Shown piece after piece: positions 31,527 through 39,239 of a stretch of 41,734 nt of DNA (positions are counted from its first letter, which is position 1; the number at the start of each line of letters is the position of its first letter). Location of the stretch: positions 1 through 41,734 of IMG/VR virus record IMGVR_UViG_3300009537_000055; one strand, 5' to 3'. The position numbers and the translations under genes were made by a program. The notes below the pieces were generated by a model, which was given only the letters and a program-made list of their open reading frames with translations, searched no databases and had not been told where the DNA came from. This DNA comes from a virus.

Positions 31527-32219
31527 ATGGACGACGATCAAGACAAAAATACAAACAGTGGTGAAAGTGGAAGTGAAATCTCCGAGGAGGAGAAAAAATC
31601 TGAAACTGAAGCATTGGCAGAAGTTAAAGAGGAAGAATTGAAAAGCAAAATTGCTGACGATTTTGGCATTAATGCTGAAGACGAACCAGAGCTTTTTGAA
31701 AAACTACTCAAAAAAGAACAAGCCAGTCGCGAAAAACTTTCTAAAGCTATTCAGCAAAAGATAAGTTGGAGGGACAAAGCTAGTAAATCTAAGATTTCTG
31801 CAAAACCAACGGATAATCCGGAGGAGGGTGAACCCCAACCAAACGAAGGGGAAAGGCCATTAACACAGAAAGAGTTTGACAAACTATTCAATGAACGTGA
31901 GGCAAAGCGAGATCTTGAAAGTCTCGGATTGCCAGAAGAAATCGAGACTGAAGTCAAAGATCTTGCTAAGGTTAAGGGTATTTCCGTAAGAGAGGCAGCG
32001 AAGTTGCCTTATATTGTTAATGCAATAGAGGAAGCTGAAAAGGCGAAGCGGATAAGTTCTGCGACACCTAAGCGCAAAGGTAGGGGAAGTCATGTTAGTG
32101 TAGACGTAGACCCTTCAAAGCCACTCGATCCATCCGATTTTGCTCTTGATACTAAAGAAGGACGAAAAGCTTGGAAAGAGGCAAAGGCTGCGAAACGGGA
32201 ACACGAAGCACAACAGTAG
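31527..32219 (+). CDS. Capsid scaffolding protein
   Basis: 230 residues. Very acidic N-terminus (MDDDQDKNTNSGESGSE), a coiled-coil middle (LFEKLLKKEQASREKLSKAI), and a basic C-terminal helix (KAWKEAKAAKREHEAQQ). This acid-to-base layout immediately upstream of the capsid gene is the standard scaffold pattern, where the basic C-terminal helix docks onto the capsid shell. A protease domain is absent. No good Shine-Dalgarno site is visible. Confidence 0.7.
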   Translation: MDDDQDKNTNSGESGSEISEEEKKSETEALAEVKEEELKSKIADDFGINAEDEPELFEKLLKKEQASREKLSKAIQQKISWRDKASKSKISAKPTDNPEEGEPQPNEGERPLTQKEFDKLFNEREAKRDLESLGLPEEIETEVKDLAKVKGISVREAAKLPYIVNAIEEAEKAKRISSATPKRKGRGSHVSVDVDPSKPLDPSDFALDTKEGRKAWKEAKAAKREHEAQQ

Positions 32220-32297
32220 AGCCCCCATATCTTCTCTCTTATTTTCCAATAGAATTTAACTATTTGATTAAATTAACGTGAAGGGGGGTGAATATAT
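32220..32297 (+). promoter_or_regulatory. Leader of the major capsid gene
   Basis: A pyrimidine-rich stretch is followed by a 7-bp hairpin (32253-32259 with 32268-32274, 8-nt loop) and a strong Shine-Dalgarno sequence (AAGGGGGGTG, 32281-32290) 7 nt before the ATG. This is one of the strongest ribosome sites in the window, as expected for the most abundant protein. Confidence 0.6.
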
Positions 32298-33458
32298 ATG
32301 GATAATGCAAGACAAGAATTTTGGGGTGATTTGCAAGTAGACCTATTCGTTAAGAATAGTGCTGTTTACTTGGCAAATACATCTCTTGAAGACTTAATCC
32401 GCCAGGACGGAAGGAAAGCTCATAAGCCAATTTTGTCACATCCTCAGGTAGGAACTTATACGCCTCACAGCGATATCAGTTTTGAAACGAAGACGTCGAC
32501 AAAACAAACTCTTGAAGTTGATACTTTCGAGTATGCTGCGGAGGACATTGACGTGACTGAAGAAAAACAGACTCCTTATAATTTACTCGCACATTCTCTG
32601 CAATCAATTCGAAATGGATTGAATAACAGAGTTGAGCAAGAGTATTTGGGGAATATTACCAGTTCTGACCACAATATTAATGGTGGTACAGCTACAGAAG
32701 TTACTTCTGCAAATATCTTAGATATTTTAGAAGAAGCTGAAGGTAAACTCGGTGCGTTTGACGCCCCTTACGAAACTTCAATGCGTGCTGCGGTTCTAGG
32801 ACCACGCACAGTTGCGAAGCTAAGAAGGTCGAAGTCTGATAGAGAAACCCGACTTGGTGATTCAACTCTCAGAAATGGAGTTGTTGGACCATGGCAAGGA
32901 TGGACTGTTGTACAAAACAACAATCTTCCTTTCTCCGCTACACTTACAATAGCTACTAAACCTACAGATGGCGATACCGTCGTTGTTTCAGGTGTGACTT
33001 TCACATTTAAAACAGCTTTGGCTGCCGTTGCAGGTCAAGTTCTTATTGGCGCATCTGCTGCTACAGCACGTGCTAATTTGAAGAGTGCTATGGAAGGTGG
33101 AGGTACTGTTGACACAGATTATGTTGCACTAAGTTTGAGGGATCAATTCCTTCTTTACAGAAAGCGCAATATAGCTATCACTTCAGACGAAGCAATGGCT
33201 TTGACTGGATTTGGTGATATTTCTGTTAGCGAAACATTGACCGCTGCTGCGGACGTGTGGAGTGCACAGAAACAGGAATCAGCATTTATGATTAGGGGTG
33301 CCATCGATATGGTCTTACAGTTTATGGATCTTAAAGTCGCAGACAAAGAAAAAGGTTTCGCCACCTTACCTAAAGGTATAATTGGTGTAGGAACTAACAT
33401 GTTTGATGACGGAAAAGTCCTTTCTGTTAATTTGACCCAAGACGCTTCTAATTTCTGA
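32298..33458 (+). CDS. Major capsid protein, HK97-like with inserted domain
   Basis: 386 residues. The N-terminal part (FWGDLQVDLFVKNSAVYLAN, GTYTPHSDISFETKTSTKQ), the spine-like helix (LLAHSLQSIRNGLNNRVEQEYL) and the C-terminal strand region (ESAFMIRGAIDMVLQFMDLK) fit an HK97-fold capsid protein. Residues about 213-322 look like an inserted beta-rich domain (ATLTIATKPTDGDTVVVSG, VTFTFKTALAAVAGQVLIG), of a type also seen in phage decoration proteins; it may project from the capsid surface. The gene follows the scaffold and has a strong Shine-Dalgarno site. Confidence 0.75.
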   Translation: MDNARQEFWGDLQVDLFVKNSAVYLANTSLEDLIRQDGRKAHKPILSHPQVGTYTPHSDISFETKTSTKQTLEVDTFEYAAEDIDVTEEKQTPYNLLAHSLQSIRNGLNNRVEQEYLGNITSSDHNINGGTATEVTSANILDILEEAEGKLGAFDAPYETSMRAAVLGPRTVAKLRRSKSDRETRLGDSTLRNGVVGPWQGWTVVQNNNLPFSATLTIATKPTDGDTVVVSGVTFTFKTALAAVAGQVLIGASAATARANLKSAMEGGGTVDTDYVALSLRDQFLLYRKRNIAITSDEAMALTGFGDISVSETLTAAADVWSAQKQESAFMIRGAIDMVLQFMDLKVADKEKGFATLPKGIIGVGTNMFDDGKVLSVNLTQDASNF

Positions 33459-33619
33459 TTAGAATAATGGGACTTACTGGATAGTCTCTAACTCAATCCA
33501 GTCGCCTGAGAAGGGGCGAGTGTAATCGTCCCTTCAACTGGCGAAAGCCAAAATGTTATGAAAAAAAAAGAGAAGGGGGGTGAGAAATACGACGACTATT
33601 AACTAAAGTCGTATATATT
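33459..33619 (+). ncRNA. Structured RNA after the capsid gene: three consecutive hairpins
   Basis: Hairpin 1: ACTGGAT 33476-33482 with ATCCAGT 33496-33502. Hairpin 2: 33510-33519 with 33526-33535, 10 bp with one G-U pair and a 6-nt loop. Hairpin 3: TGGC-GAAA-GCCA at 33539-33550, a GNRA tetraloop. Then follow a Shine-Dalgarno-like GGGGGGTGAG (33575-33584), a smaller hairpin (33592-33597 with 33607-33612) and the next ATG. No known riboswitch or ribozyme was recognised. It may be an mRNA-stability element, an attenuator or a separate RNA. Confidence 0.5.
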
Positions 33620-34273
33620 ATGTTAAAAAATTTAGAAGTAAAAGAATTTTTAAGTAGACTCGCAGATGGTATTTATGCCCTGCGTAGTTTTCTCATGCCA
33701 GCTTTTCCTACAATAAATCCACGAACTGCAACTGTGACAGCAAAAACTGCTGACTACACAATTACAGACGAAGATCTGGAAACACCTACCATTTTTACAA
33801 ATGAAGGTGATAGTGGAACTCTAGTACTTTCTTTGCCTGCGGTTCTAGAATCTAAGGCTAAAGTCCTTAGGGTCCATTTACTAGCTGCACAAATTGTTCA
33901 GCTTAATCCATCAGGTCAAGAAAAGGTCAACTACAATGGTGACGCCGTTGTGGGTGAACATCTTGCAATAGCAGGAACTATTGGGAATTATGTTGAGTTA
34001 TTTTGTGACGGTGTTCAGTGGATTGTTACACAAGCCAACGGAGTGGTTACGAAAGCAGCAGACGCATCTGTTTCGCCTAGTGTAAGCCCTAGTGTAAGCC
34101 CTAGCGCAAGTGCCAGTCCTAGTGTAAGCCCTAGCGTTTCGCCTAGCGTTTCACCTAGCGTTTCGCCTAGTGTAAGCCCTAGCGTTTCACCTAGCGTTTC
34201 ACCTAGCGTTTCGCCTAGTGTAAGCCCTAGCTTGAGTCCTAGCATAAGTCCTAGTGTAAGCCCTTCGGCTTAA
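33620..34273 (+). CDS. Capsid decoration-like protein with Ser-Pro tail
   Basis: 217 residues. Residues 1-28 are an amphipathic helix. Residues about 33-145 are a beta-rich domain (ATVTAKTADYTITDEDLETP, then NYVELFCDGVQWIVTQ), a pattern typical of small phage surface or decoration modules. Residues 151-217 are SPSx repeats dominated by Val, ending PSPSA-like. It shares this repeat with the giant fibre gene at the window start. A Shine-Dalgarno sequence lies 36 nt upstream, with a hairpin between it and the ATG. It is likely displayed on the capsid because it follows the capsid gene. Confidence 0.6.
   Translation: MLKNLEVKEFLSRLADGIYALRSFLMPAFPTINPRTATVTAKTADYTITDEDLETPTIFTNEGDSGTLVLSLPAVLESKAKVLRVHLLAAQIVQLNPSGQEKVNYNGDAVVGEHLAIAGTIGNYVELFCDGVQWIVTQANGVVTKAADASVSPSVSPSVSPSASASPSVSPSVSPSVSPSVSPSVSPSVSPSVSPSVSPSVSPSLSPSISPSVSPSA
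34072..34270 (+). repeat. Ser-Pro-Ser-Val coding repeat conserved at DNA level
   Basis: Units CCTAGYGT followed by AAGC or TTTCR recur in near-identical form across the tract. Unlike the large tract at the window start, the repeats here are nearly identical in DNA, which indicates recent expansion. Confidence 0.85.
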
Positions 34274-34280
34274 TAGGATT

Positions 34281-34328
34281 TTTAGCTTGATACCTTGCCC
34301 TGTTTCAGGGCAAGGATATGGAGCTAAA
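34281..34328 (+). terminator. Long two-part hairpin between decoration genes
   Basis: Inner stem: CCTTGCCCTG (34293-34302) with CAGGGCAAGG (34306-34315), a perfect 10-bp stem with a TTT loop. Outer stem: TTTAGCT (34281-34287) with AGCTAAA (34322-34328). No T-run follows; it may act as a partial terminator or mRNA stabiliser. Confidence 0.6.
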
Positions 34329-34352
34329 CAAAATTAGAGGAGGTGTTAAATT

Positions 34353-34697
34353 ATGAAAGGTATACGAAGAAGAGATATAGGTACATCGGGAGCTGCCGCT
34401 GCACAAACAGTATCAACCCCATCCGGGGATCCTAAAAGGATTCTACAGGTGTTAATAGCTTATTCAGCGTCTCCTACTTATAGTGGATCTGATCTCACTA
34501 TAAAGATTAATTCCGGCGCGGGAGCAGCTTATGACACTGTTGTGCAAACAGGTACAAATAATGGGCAATATCAAGCCTATGTTCCTGTTGAGCCATTATA
34601 TTTATTAGATGATGATGTTTTAGATGTTACCGTTCCATCGGGAGGTGGAGCAATAACTTCTAGCATTTCTATTTATTCAGAGTCAACAGGATACTAA
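34353..34697 (+). CDS. Small beta-rich virion/decoration protein
   Basis: 114 residues beginning MKGIRRRDIGTSGAAAAQTV, then beta-strand-rich (RILQVLIAYSASPTYSG, YQAYVPVEPLYLLDDDVL). This resembles small jelly-roll-like decoration or fibre-head proteins encoded after capsid genes. GAGGAGGTG (34337-34345) at 7 nt gives very strong initiation, consistent with a high-copy virion protein. No family is certain. Confidence 0.55.
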   Translation: MKGIRRRDIGTSGAAAAQTVSTPSGDPKRILQVLIAYSASPTYSGSDLTIKINSGAGAAYDTVVQTGTNNGQYQAYVPVEPLYLLDDDVLDVTVPSGGGAITSSISIYSESTGY

Positions 34698-34745
34698 ATT
34701 TTGAGGGTAGATTAACATGATCTTTGAGGCTGATTAAACAAACTC

Positions 34746-34775
34746 TTGTAATGCCGTAAATTGGTGTGATATAAT
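34746..34775 (+). promoter_or_regulatory. Promoter of the glycosyltransferase/methyltransferase cassette
   Basis: TTGTAA (34746-34751), 18 nt, TATAAT (34770-34775) with a TG extension, then 6 nt to the ATG at 34782. No Shine-Dalgarno site; leaderless mRNA predicted. The genes that follow are tightly packed, so one transcript probably covers them. Confidence 0.65.
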
Positions 34776-34781
34776 TTTCTT

Positions 34782-35585
34782 ATGAAAGTAAGTGTAGTCA
34801 TCCCAGCATATAGAGATCCCTGGGTACACCCTACGATTGACTCACTTTTAGAAAACTCCGAACTTGGCGATCAAATGGAAATAATTGTTGTTTTGGATGG
34901 TTATTGGCCAGAAACTCCAATTAGACAAGATGATCGAGTAGTGGTAGTCCATTTAGGTAAAAATCGTGGTATGCGTGAGGCTATCAATGCTGGTATAAAA
35001 GTTGCTAGAGGTGAGTTTATACTGCGTGCAGATCAACACTGTGCATTTGCCAAGGGCTATGACAGGATACTTTCGGAGGATTGCCAGCCAAATTGGATTA
35101 TGACGGCTACACGATATTTCTTAGACCCTGTTAAGTGGGAAGTTATGAAAGATTTAGAGCCTGTAATTACTGAAAAGTTGGTAATTCAAGGTGAAAGAAA
35201 GTTCTCTGGTGTTAAATGGCGTAGTCGAGACAAAAAGTATGAGGATCAAGATTTAATAGAATCAATGGCAATGCAGGGTAGTTGTTGGCTCATGCCTAAA
35301 GCTTGGTGGGAAAAGGTCATAGTGAAACTTCAGACTGAAGGATACGGCCAAATGTATCAAGACAGCCATGAGATGATTTTTAAGACGTGGAAAGCAGGAG
35401 GTAAGCTGATGGTAAGTAAAAAGACTTGGTTTGCACACAAACATCGTAGTTTTACTGCCGGGAGACACGAGGGGACTAAGCAGAATCCGTCAAATAGGGG
35501 TGTTAATTTTGATGCTGGTAGATATGCCCTCAAAATTTGGAGGGATTACTATGAAAAAGAAATAAAACCAGCATGGAAGATTTAA
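34782..35585 (+). CDS. DxH-type GT-A glycosyltransferase 1
   Basis: 267 residues. MKVSVVIPAYRDP is the nucleotide-sugar-binding start of GT2-like enzymes and VVLDGYWPE follows. The metal site reads ADQHC (Asp84-x-His86-Cys87) instead of DxD, as in polypeptide GalNAc-transferases (GT27). The later MAMQGSCWL, the Trp/Glu-bearing helix and the basic AHKHR end match the acceptor side of its two paralogues here. It should transfer a sugar from a nucleotide donor; the acceptor is unknown. It overlaps the next gene by 13 nt. Confidence 0.75.
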   Translation: MKVSVVIPAYRDPWVHPTIDSLLENSELGDQMEIIVVLDGYWPETPIRQDDRVVVVHLGKNRGMREAINAGIKVARGEFILRADQHCAFAKGYDRILSEDCQPNWIMTATRYFLDPVKWEVMKDLEPVITEKLVIQGERKFSGVKWRSRDKKYEDQDLIESMAMQGSCWLMPKAWWEKVIVKLQTEGYGQMYQDSHEMIFKTWKAGGKLMVSKKTWFAHKHRSFTAGRHEGTKQNPSNRGVNFDAGRYALKIWRDYYEKEIKPAWKI

Positions 35586-36379
35586 GCATAATAATACCAT
35601 CTTATAATGAACTTTACCTCAACAAGACTGTGAGAGATATTCTTGATAAGGCTACGGGAAAAATAAAAATCTTTGTAAATATAGATGGAATTATGCCAAA
35701 AATATTAGTCAAAGATAGTCGTGTTACTTATCATCATAGTAAAAAACCCATTGGGATGAGAGATGGAATTAATCTTGGTATTGAAAAAACCGAATCCAAA
35801 TGGATCATGAAAGTGGATGCACATTGTTTATTTGCAAAAGGATTTGATGAAGTACTTAAAAGAGATTGTAAAAAGAATTGGCTTATGGTTCCTAGACGGT
35901 ATTCGCTAAATGCTGTTGGATGGAAAAGGGGGAAAGGGAGATATAAAGACTATCATTATATACACAGTCCTATTTGGAGTAAGCGTGGATGGAGGATGAC
36001 ACCGCAGGTTTGGTATAAGCAGAATGAAAAAGAAATTGATGACACAATGAGTATCCAGGGGAGTTGTTGGTTTGCAGACAGAGAATTTTATAAAAAGACC
36101 GTAGGGAAACTAGACACAAATAGATATGGAAGTTTTGCTGGAGATCAGTTGGAAATAGGGATGAAATATTGGACGAAAGGTGGAAGGATTAAAGTAAATA
36201 AAAAGACTTGGTATGCACATCTTTTTAAAAACACTAACTATTATGATAGTAGCGATGCTATAAGAAAATATAAAGTTAATCGTGAGGTGTTTAGAGGATA
36301 CGAAACATCTGTGATTGATTGGAAAGAAGATATAATAAAATTAGTAGATAAATTTAAACCTGTACCAACTTGGAATTAA
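35573..36379 (+). CDS. DxH-type GT-A glycosyltransferase 2
   Basis: 268 residues, paralogous to its upstream neighbour: LSIIIPSYNE start, KVDAHCLFAKGFD (Asp82-x-His84-Cys85) metal site, MSIQGSCWFADREF, GDQLEIGMKYWTKGG and WYAHLF. The order SIQGS, then E....W..GG, then H is like the C-terminal half of GT27 enzymes. A Trp/Lys-rich insert (about residues 115-155) may hold the acceptor. Overlaps gene 1 by 13 nt; ends 1 nt before the methyltransferase. Confidence 0.75.
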   Translation: MEDLSIIIPSYNELYLNKTVRDILDKATGKIKIFVNIDGIMPKILVKDSRVTYHHSKKPIGMRDGINLGIEKTESKWIMKVDAHCLFAKGFDEVLKRDCKKNWLMVPRRYSLNAVGWKRGKGRYKDYHYIHSPIWSKRGWRMTPQVWYKQNEKEIDDTMSIQGSCWFADREFYKKTVGKLDTNRYGSFAGDQLEIGMKYWTKGGRIKVNKKTWYAHLFKNTNYYDSSDAIRKYKVNREVFRGYETSVIDWKEDIIKLVDKFKPVPTWN

Positions 36380-36380
36380 T

Positions 36381-37010
36381 ATGGAAACACCACTTTGTAA
36401 AATAGCATATAAATACGGAACCGATAAGTGTCCGAAGATTAAGCACAATTATACGCCCTATTATTACGACCTTCTTAAAGACAAGAAAATTAAAAAGGTA
36501 TTAGAAATGGGTATTGGTAACTATCCCGACATGAAACACGTTGACAAGGCGTATGACAAAAAACTTAAAAGAGTTTATATAAAAGGTGCAAGTCTCAAAA
36601 TGTGGAGAGATTTCTTCCCAGAAGCACAAATCTATGGGGCTGATGTGTTACCTGAAACAATGTTTGAGGACGAAAGAATAAAGACTTTTGTATGTGATGA
36701 GAGGGATGAAAAAAGCATTAAAGAATTAATTAAAGAAACGGGATCAGATATAGATTTGTTTGTTGATGATGGTTCACATAAAAAAGAACACCAAATACAT
36801 TTAGCCAAGACTATTCTCCCATTACTTAAAGAGGGTGTCATTTATATTATTGAAGATGTAGGATGGACTGACCATATTGTTAAAGAGTTGGATGAATATA
36901 TCTGCAAAGTCCCTAATTTGGTGAAAGTTACAGAACATACCAGCAAAGATAGACTAATTGTTGTCAAGAAAAGACCTAAAGATGATAATTTGATTGTTAT
37001 AAACAAATGA
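36381..37010 (+). CDS. Sugar O-methyltransferase-like protein
   Basis: 209 residues. KYGTDKC, VLEMGIG (40-46, the SAM-binding loop), GASLKMW, IYGADVLPE and LFVDDGSHKKEHQI follow the order seen in class I methyltransferases that act on sugars of macrolides and glycans (MycE/TylF type). VDDGSH is the metal-binding catalytic stretch of that group. Lying directly between glycosyltransferase genes, it probably methylates the glycan they build. It overlaps the next gene by 4 nt (ATGA). Confidence 0.7.
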   Translation: METPLCKIAYKYGTDKCPKIKHNYTPYYYDLLKDKKIKKVLEMGIGNYPDMKHVDKAYDKKLKRVYIKGASLKMWRDFFPEAQIYGADVLPETMFEDERIKTFVCDERDEKSIKELIKETGSDIDLFVDDGSHKKEHQIHLAKTILPLLKEGVIYIIEDVGWTDHIVKELDEYICKVPNLVKVTEHTSKDRLIVVKKRPKDDNLIVINK

Positions 37011-37930
37011 AAAAATTTAGCGAATATCAACATGTATCAGGTGAACCAATGACTGATCGGGATAAAAAAGAAGCCAACAGTAAATTTTGGGGTAAGGGTA
37101 AATGGGACAACTTCATACTTCCTCTTTTGCCCAAGAGATGTGAAGACATGACTTTTGTCGACATGGGATGTAATGCAGGTCTATTTTTAGGGTTTGCTAA
37201 GAAAAAAGGATTTCAAGACGTAAGAGGTGTTGATTCAAACGAAGAAGCTATTAAAAAAGCTTCAATTAATGAAGAAGGGATCAAAACTTGGTGTGGAGAT
37301 ATGATAGATGTAGACCTTCCACTTGCCGATTATGTAGTTTTTGTAAACTCCCATTATTACCTAAATGTGGGCGACTTTATTCTTTTACTGGACAAACTAA
37401 GGAATCGAACGAGATATTGTTTAATTGTTTCTGGGGACAAAAGAACATATCCACACCTGGCCTCATCAAGGGCAGATGACATAAGAAATTATTTTAAGGA
37501 CTGGAAAGAGGTTGACGGAGTTGACCAAATTGATCCAACTGGCGACCCTTCACCTAGAAAACTTTGGACATTAGCTTTTAAAAGTCCTTCACTAAAAAGA
37601 GTTTCGATGATGGGACTAGATTGTGGAAACAATGTGCAAAGTGGTTTTTATAAAGAATTAGATGATGGTGTTCTATACGACAAAACAAAATATTATAAAA
37701 TACTTAAAGGATACAGATTAAAGAAAAATCCAGAATCATTGTCTATATGGACTAAAGATGAATTAGTCAAATTCGCAAAAGATAAAGTGGCATTATATGA
37801 AAGTATAAAAAATGATGGACTAATGCAACCAATTGTTGTAAATAAAATTGGTAAAATACTGGATGGAAACCATAGATACATGATGTTGAAACATTTGGGA
37901 CACAAGACAATTTTAGTAAGAGAAATATGA
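37007..37930 (+). CDS. Class I methyltransferase fused to a ParB/sulfiredoxin-like domain
   Basis: 307 residues. Residues about 45-190: a SAM methyltransferase with VDMGCNAGLF (51-60), GVDSNEEAI and a C-terminal VVFVNSHYYLN strand. Residues about 255-307: KNDGLMQPIVVNKIGKILDG then NHRYMMLKHLGHKTI, the pattern of the ParB N-terminal/sulfiredoxin-like fold, including the Gly-Asn-His-Arg motif (287-290). That fold hydrolyses CTP in ParB and has other nucleotide roles. The two domains are linked by about 60 residues. The fusion is unusual; the substrate is unknown. Confidence 0.65.
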   Translation: MKKFSEYQHVSGEPMTDRDKKEANSKFWGKGKWDNFILPLLPKRCEDMTFVDMGCNAGLFLGFAKKKGFQDVRGVDSNEEAIKKASINEEGIKTWCGDMIDVDLPLADYVVFVNSHYYLNVGDFILLLDKLRNRTRYCLIVSGDKRTYPHLASSRADDIRNYFKDWKEVDGVDQIDPTGDPSPRKLWTLAFKSPSLKRVSMMGLDCGNNVQSGFYKELDDGVLYDKTKYYKILKGYRLKKNPESLSIWTKDELVKFAKDKVALYESIKNDGLMQPIVVNKIGKILDGNHRYMMLKHLGHKTILVREI

Positions 37931-38565
37931 AAGGTGCAATAATATACATTAGTTCAAACAGAGAAGATCCAAAATTTGAGGAGAAAATTATTGCTGACAT
38001 GATGTCTAAAAAGGGTGACTTAGATGTTTGTGCCGTCACACAACATCCAATGCCATTTGATAAACATATTCGGGTAGGAGATGTTGGAACATCTGGTTTT
38101 AATTTTTGTAGACAATTGCAGATGGCAGTTGAGATGACCAAAGCTGATTATGTAATTTCTTGTGAGGCTGATTGTTTATACTCTCCAGATTACTTTACTT
38201 TTGTGCCTCCAGAGCTAGACAGGGTTTATAGAAATACCAATAATTACATTATGCCTTATAAAAAAGAATATTGGCACGCTAAAAGCAGTCAAACAGCTTT
38301 TCAAATTGCGGGTAGAGAATTTTTGCTTAATCGGTTAAATTATTTACTTAAAGGACAACCACAATGGAATACTGACATGAAAAATTTTCCTAAAGAAATC
38401 AAAAAACCATTTTTAGAAGGATGGGATACTTTTAAAACTAAATATCCTTGTTTTACAATTAAGACTGGTGATGCAATGAGGAATCATTCAGCATCAGGTA
38501 GAGAAAAATTTTATGAACTCCCCTATTGGGGAACAGCTAAGGAGGTGAGGGCAAAATGGCTATGA
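37927..38565 (+). CDS. Glycosyltransferase-like protein with ExD motif
   Basis: 212 residues. MKGAIIYISSNRED, then DYVISCEADCLYSPDYF with Glu80-x-Asp82 in the place of a DxD, then RNHSASGREKF near the end. It is paralogous to the protein at 39226-39948, which has FFTEHDVLYHPSHF at the equivalent site. A GT-A-like fold is likely; the family is not identified. It overlaps both neighbours (4 and 10 nt) and contains the Shine-Dalgarno site of the next gene. Confidence 0.55.
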   Translation: MKGAIIYISSNREDPKFEEKIIADMMSKKGDLDVCAVTQHPMPFDKHIRVGDVGTSGFNFCRQLQMAVEMTKADYVISCEADCLYSPDYFTFVPPELDRVYRNTNNYIMPYKKEYWHAKSSQTAFQIAGREFLLNRLNYLLKGQPQWNTDMKNFPKEIKKPFLEGWDTFKTKYPCFTIKTGDAMRNHSASGREKFYELPYWGTAKEVRAKWL

Positions 38566-39239
38566 CTAATATTAGAATGGGATTAAGACGTATGAGATTG
38601 CCAGTAGATGATGACGGCAAGGTAGAAATACCTAATTGTCAAAGGCGAGAATTGCCTAGATTTTTTAAAGAAATAGGTTTTAAAAAGGGGGTAGAGATTG
38701 GAACTTATTTAGGAGATTTTGCTAGATGGTTTGGGAAAGAGGGTTTGGAATTACATACAGTAGATCCTTATCTGGCCTATGATGATTATCACGAGGGGCG
38801 TAAGGATTTTCAGAAACGACAGGAAGAAATATACAAGACAGCTCAAAGAAAATTGGAGCCGTTTCCAAATGTAAAGATTGTTAGAAAAACCTCAATGGAG
38901 GCTTTGGCAGATTTTGAAGATAACAGTCTTGACTTTGTTTATATAGATGGACACCACGGATTTAAGTACGTGGCCGAAGATATATATTGCTGGTCAAAGA
39001 AAGTTCGTGAGGGCGGTATAATTTCTGGTCACGATTACGCTAATTATATTAAACCTGGTAGTCCATATACTTTACAAGTAAAGTTTGCGGTTGACGCTTA
39101 TGTTAAAGCTTTCAGGATTAAACCTTGGTATGTTTTAGGAAGACAAGAAAGGTTGCCAGGAGAGATAAGAGAAACATTTAGAAGTTGGATGTGGTATAAA
39201 ACCACACCTAAACCGCACAAACCAAATGCAGAAGTCTAA
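38556..39239 (+). CDS. Class I SAM methyltransferase
   Basis: 227 residues. VEIGTYLGDFA (46-56) is the SAM loop, HTVDPYLAYDD the second strand, FVYIDGHHGFKYVAEDIYCW the catalytic strand with an IDG-H-H motif, and GGIISGHDY the motif typical of Methyltransf_24-type enzymes that act on sugars or small molecules. It has a strong Shine-Dalgarno (GGAGGTGAGG, 38541-38550) inside the previous gene, unlike most cassette genes. It overlaps the next gene by 14 nt. Confidence 0.75.
   Translation: MAMTNIRMGLRRMRLPVDDDGKVEIPNCQRRELPRFFKEIGFKKGVEIGTYLGDFARWFGKEGLELHTVDPYLAYDDYHEGRKDFQKRQEEIYKTAQRKLEPFPNVKIVRKTSMEALADFEDNSLDFVYIDGHHGFKYVAEDIYCWSKKVREGGIISGHDYANYIKPGSPYTLQVKFAVDAYVKAFRIKPWYVLGRQERLPGEIRETFRSWMWYKTTPKPHKPNAEV

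Noticed and set aside
33503-33550. CTGAGA and GAAA in the intergenic RNA, suggesting a TPP riboswitch or a hammerhead ribozyme
   Set aside because: The other conserved TPP elements are missing. The hammerhead core CUGANGA is not matched, and the GAAA is the loop of a closed 4-bp stem.
33558-33602. Possible 14-residue leader peptide ending just before the decoration gene
   Set aside because: Too short and Lys-biased to separate from chance; the bases also make up the Shine-Dalgarno-like region and part of a hairpin.
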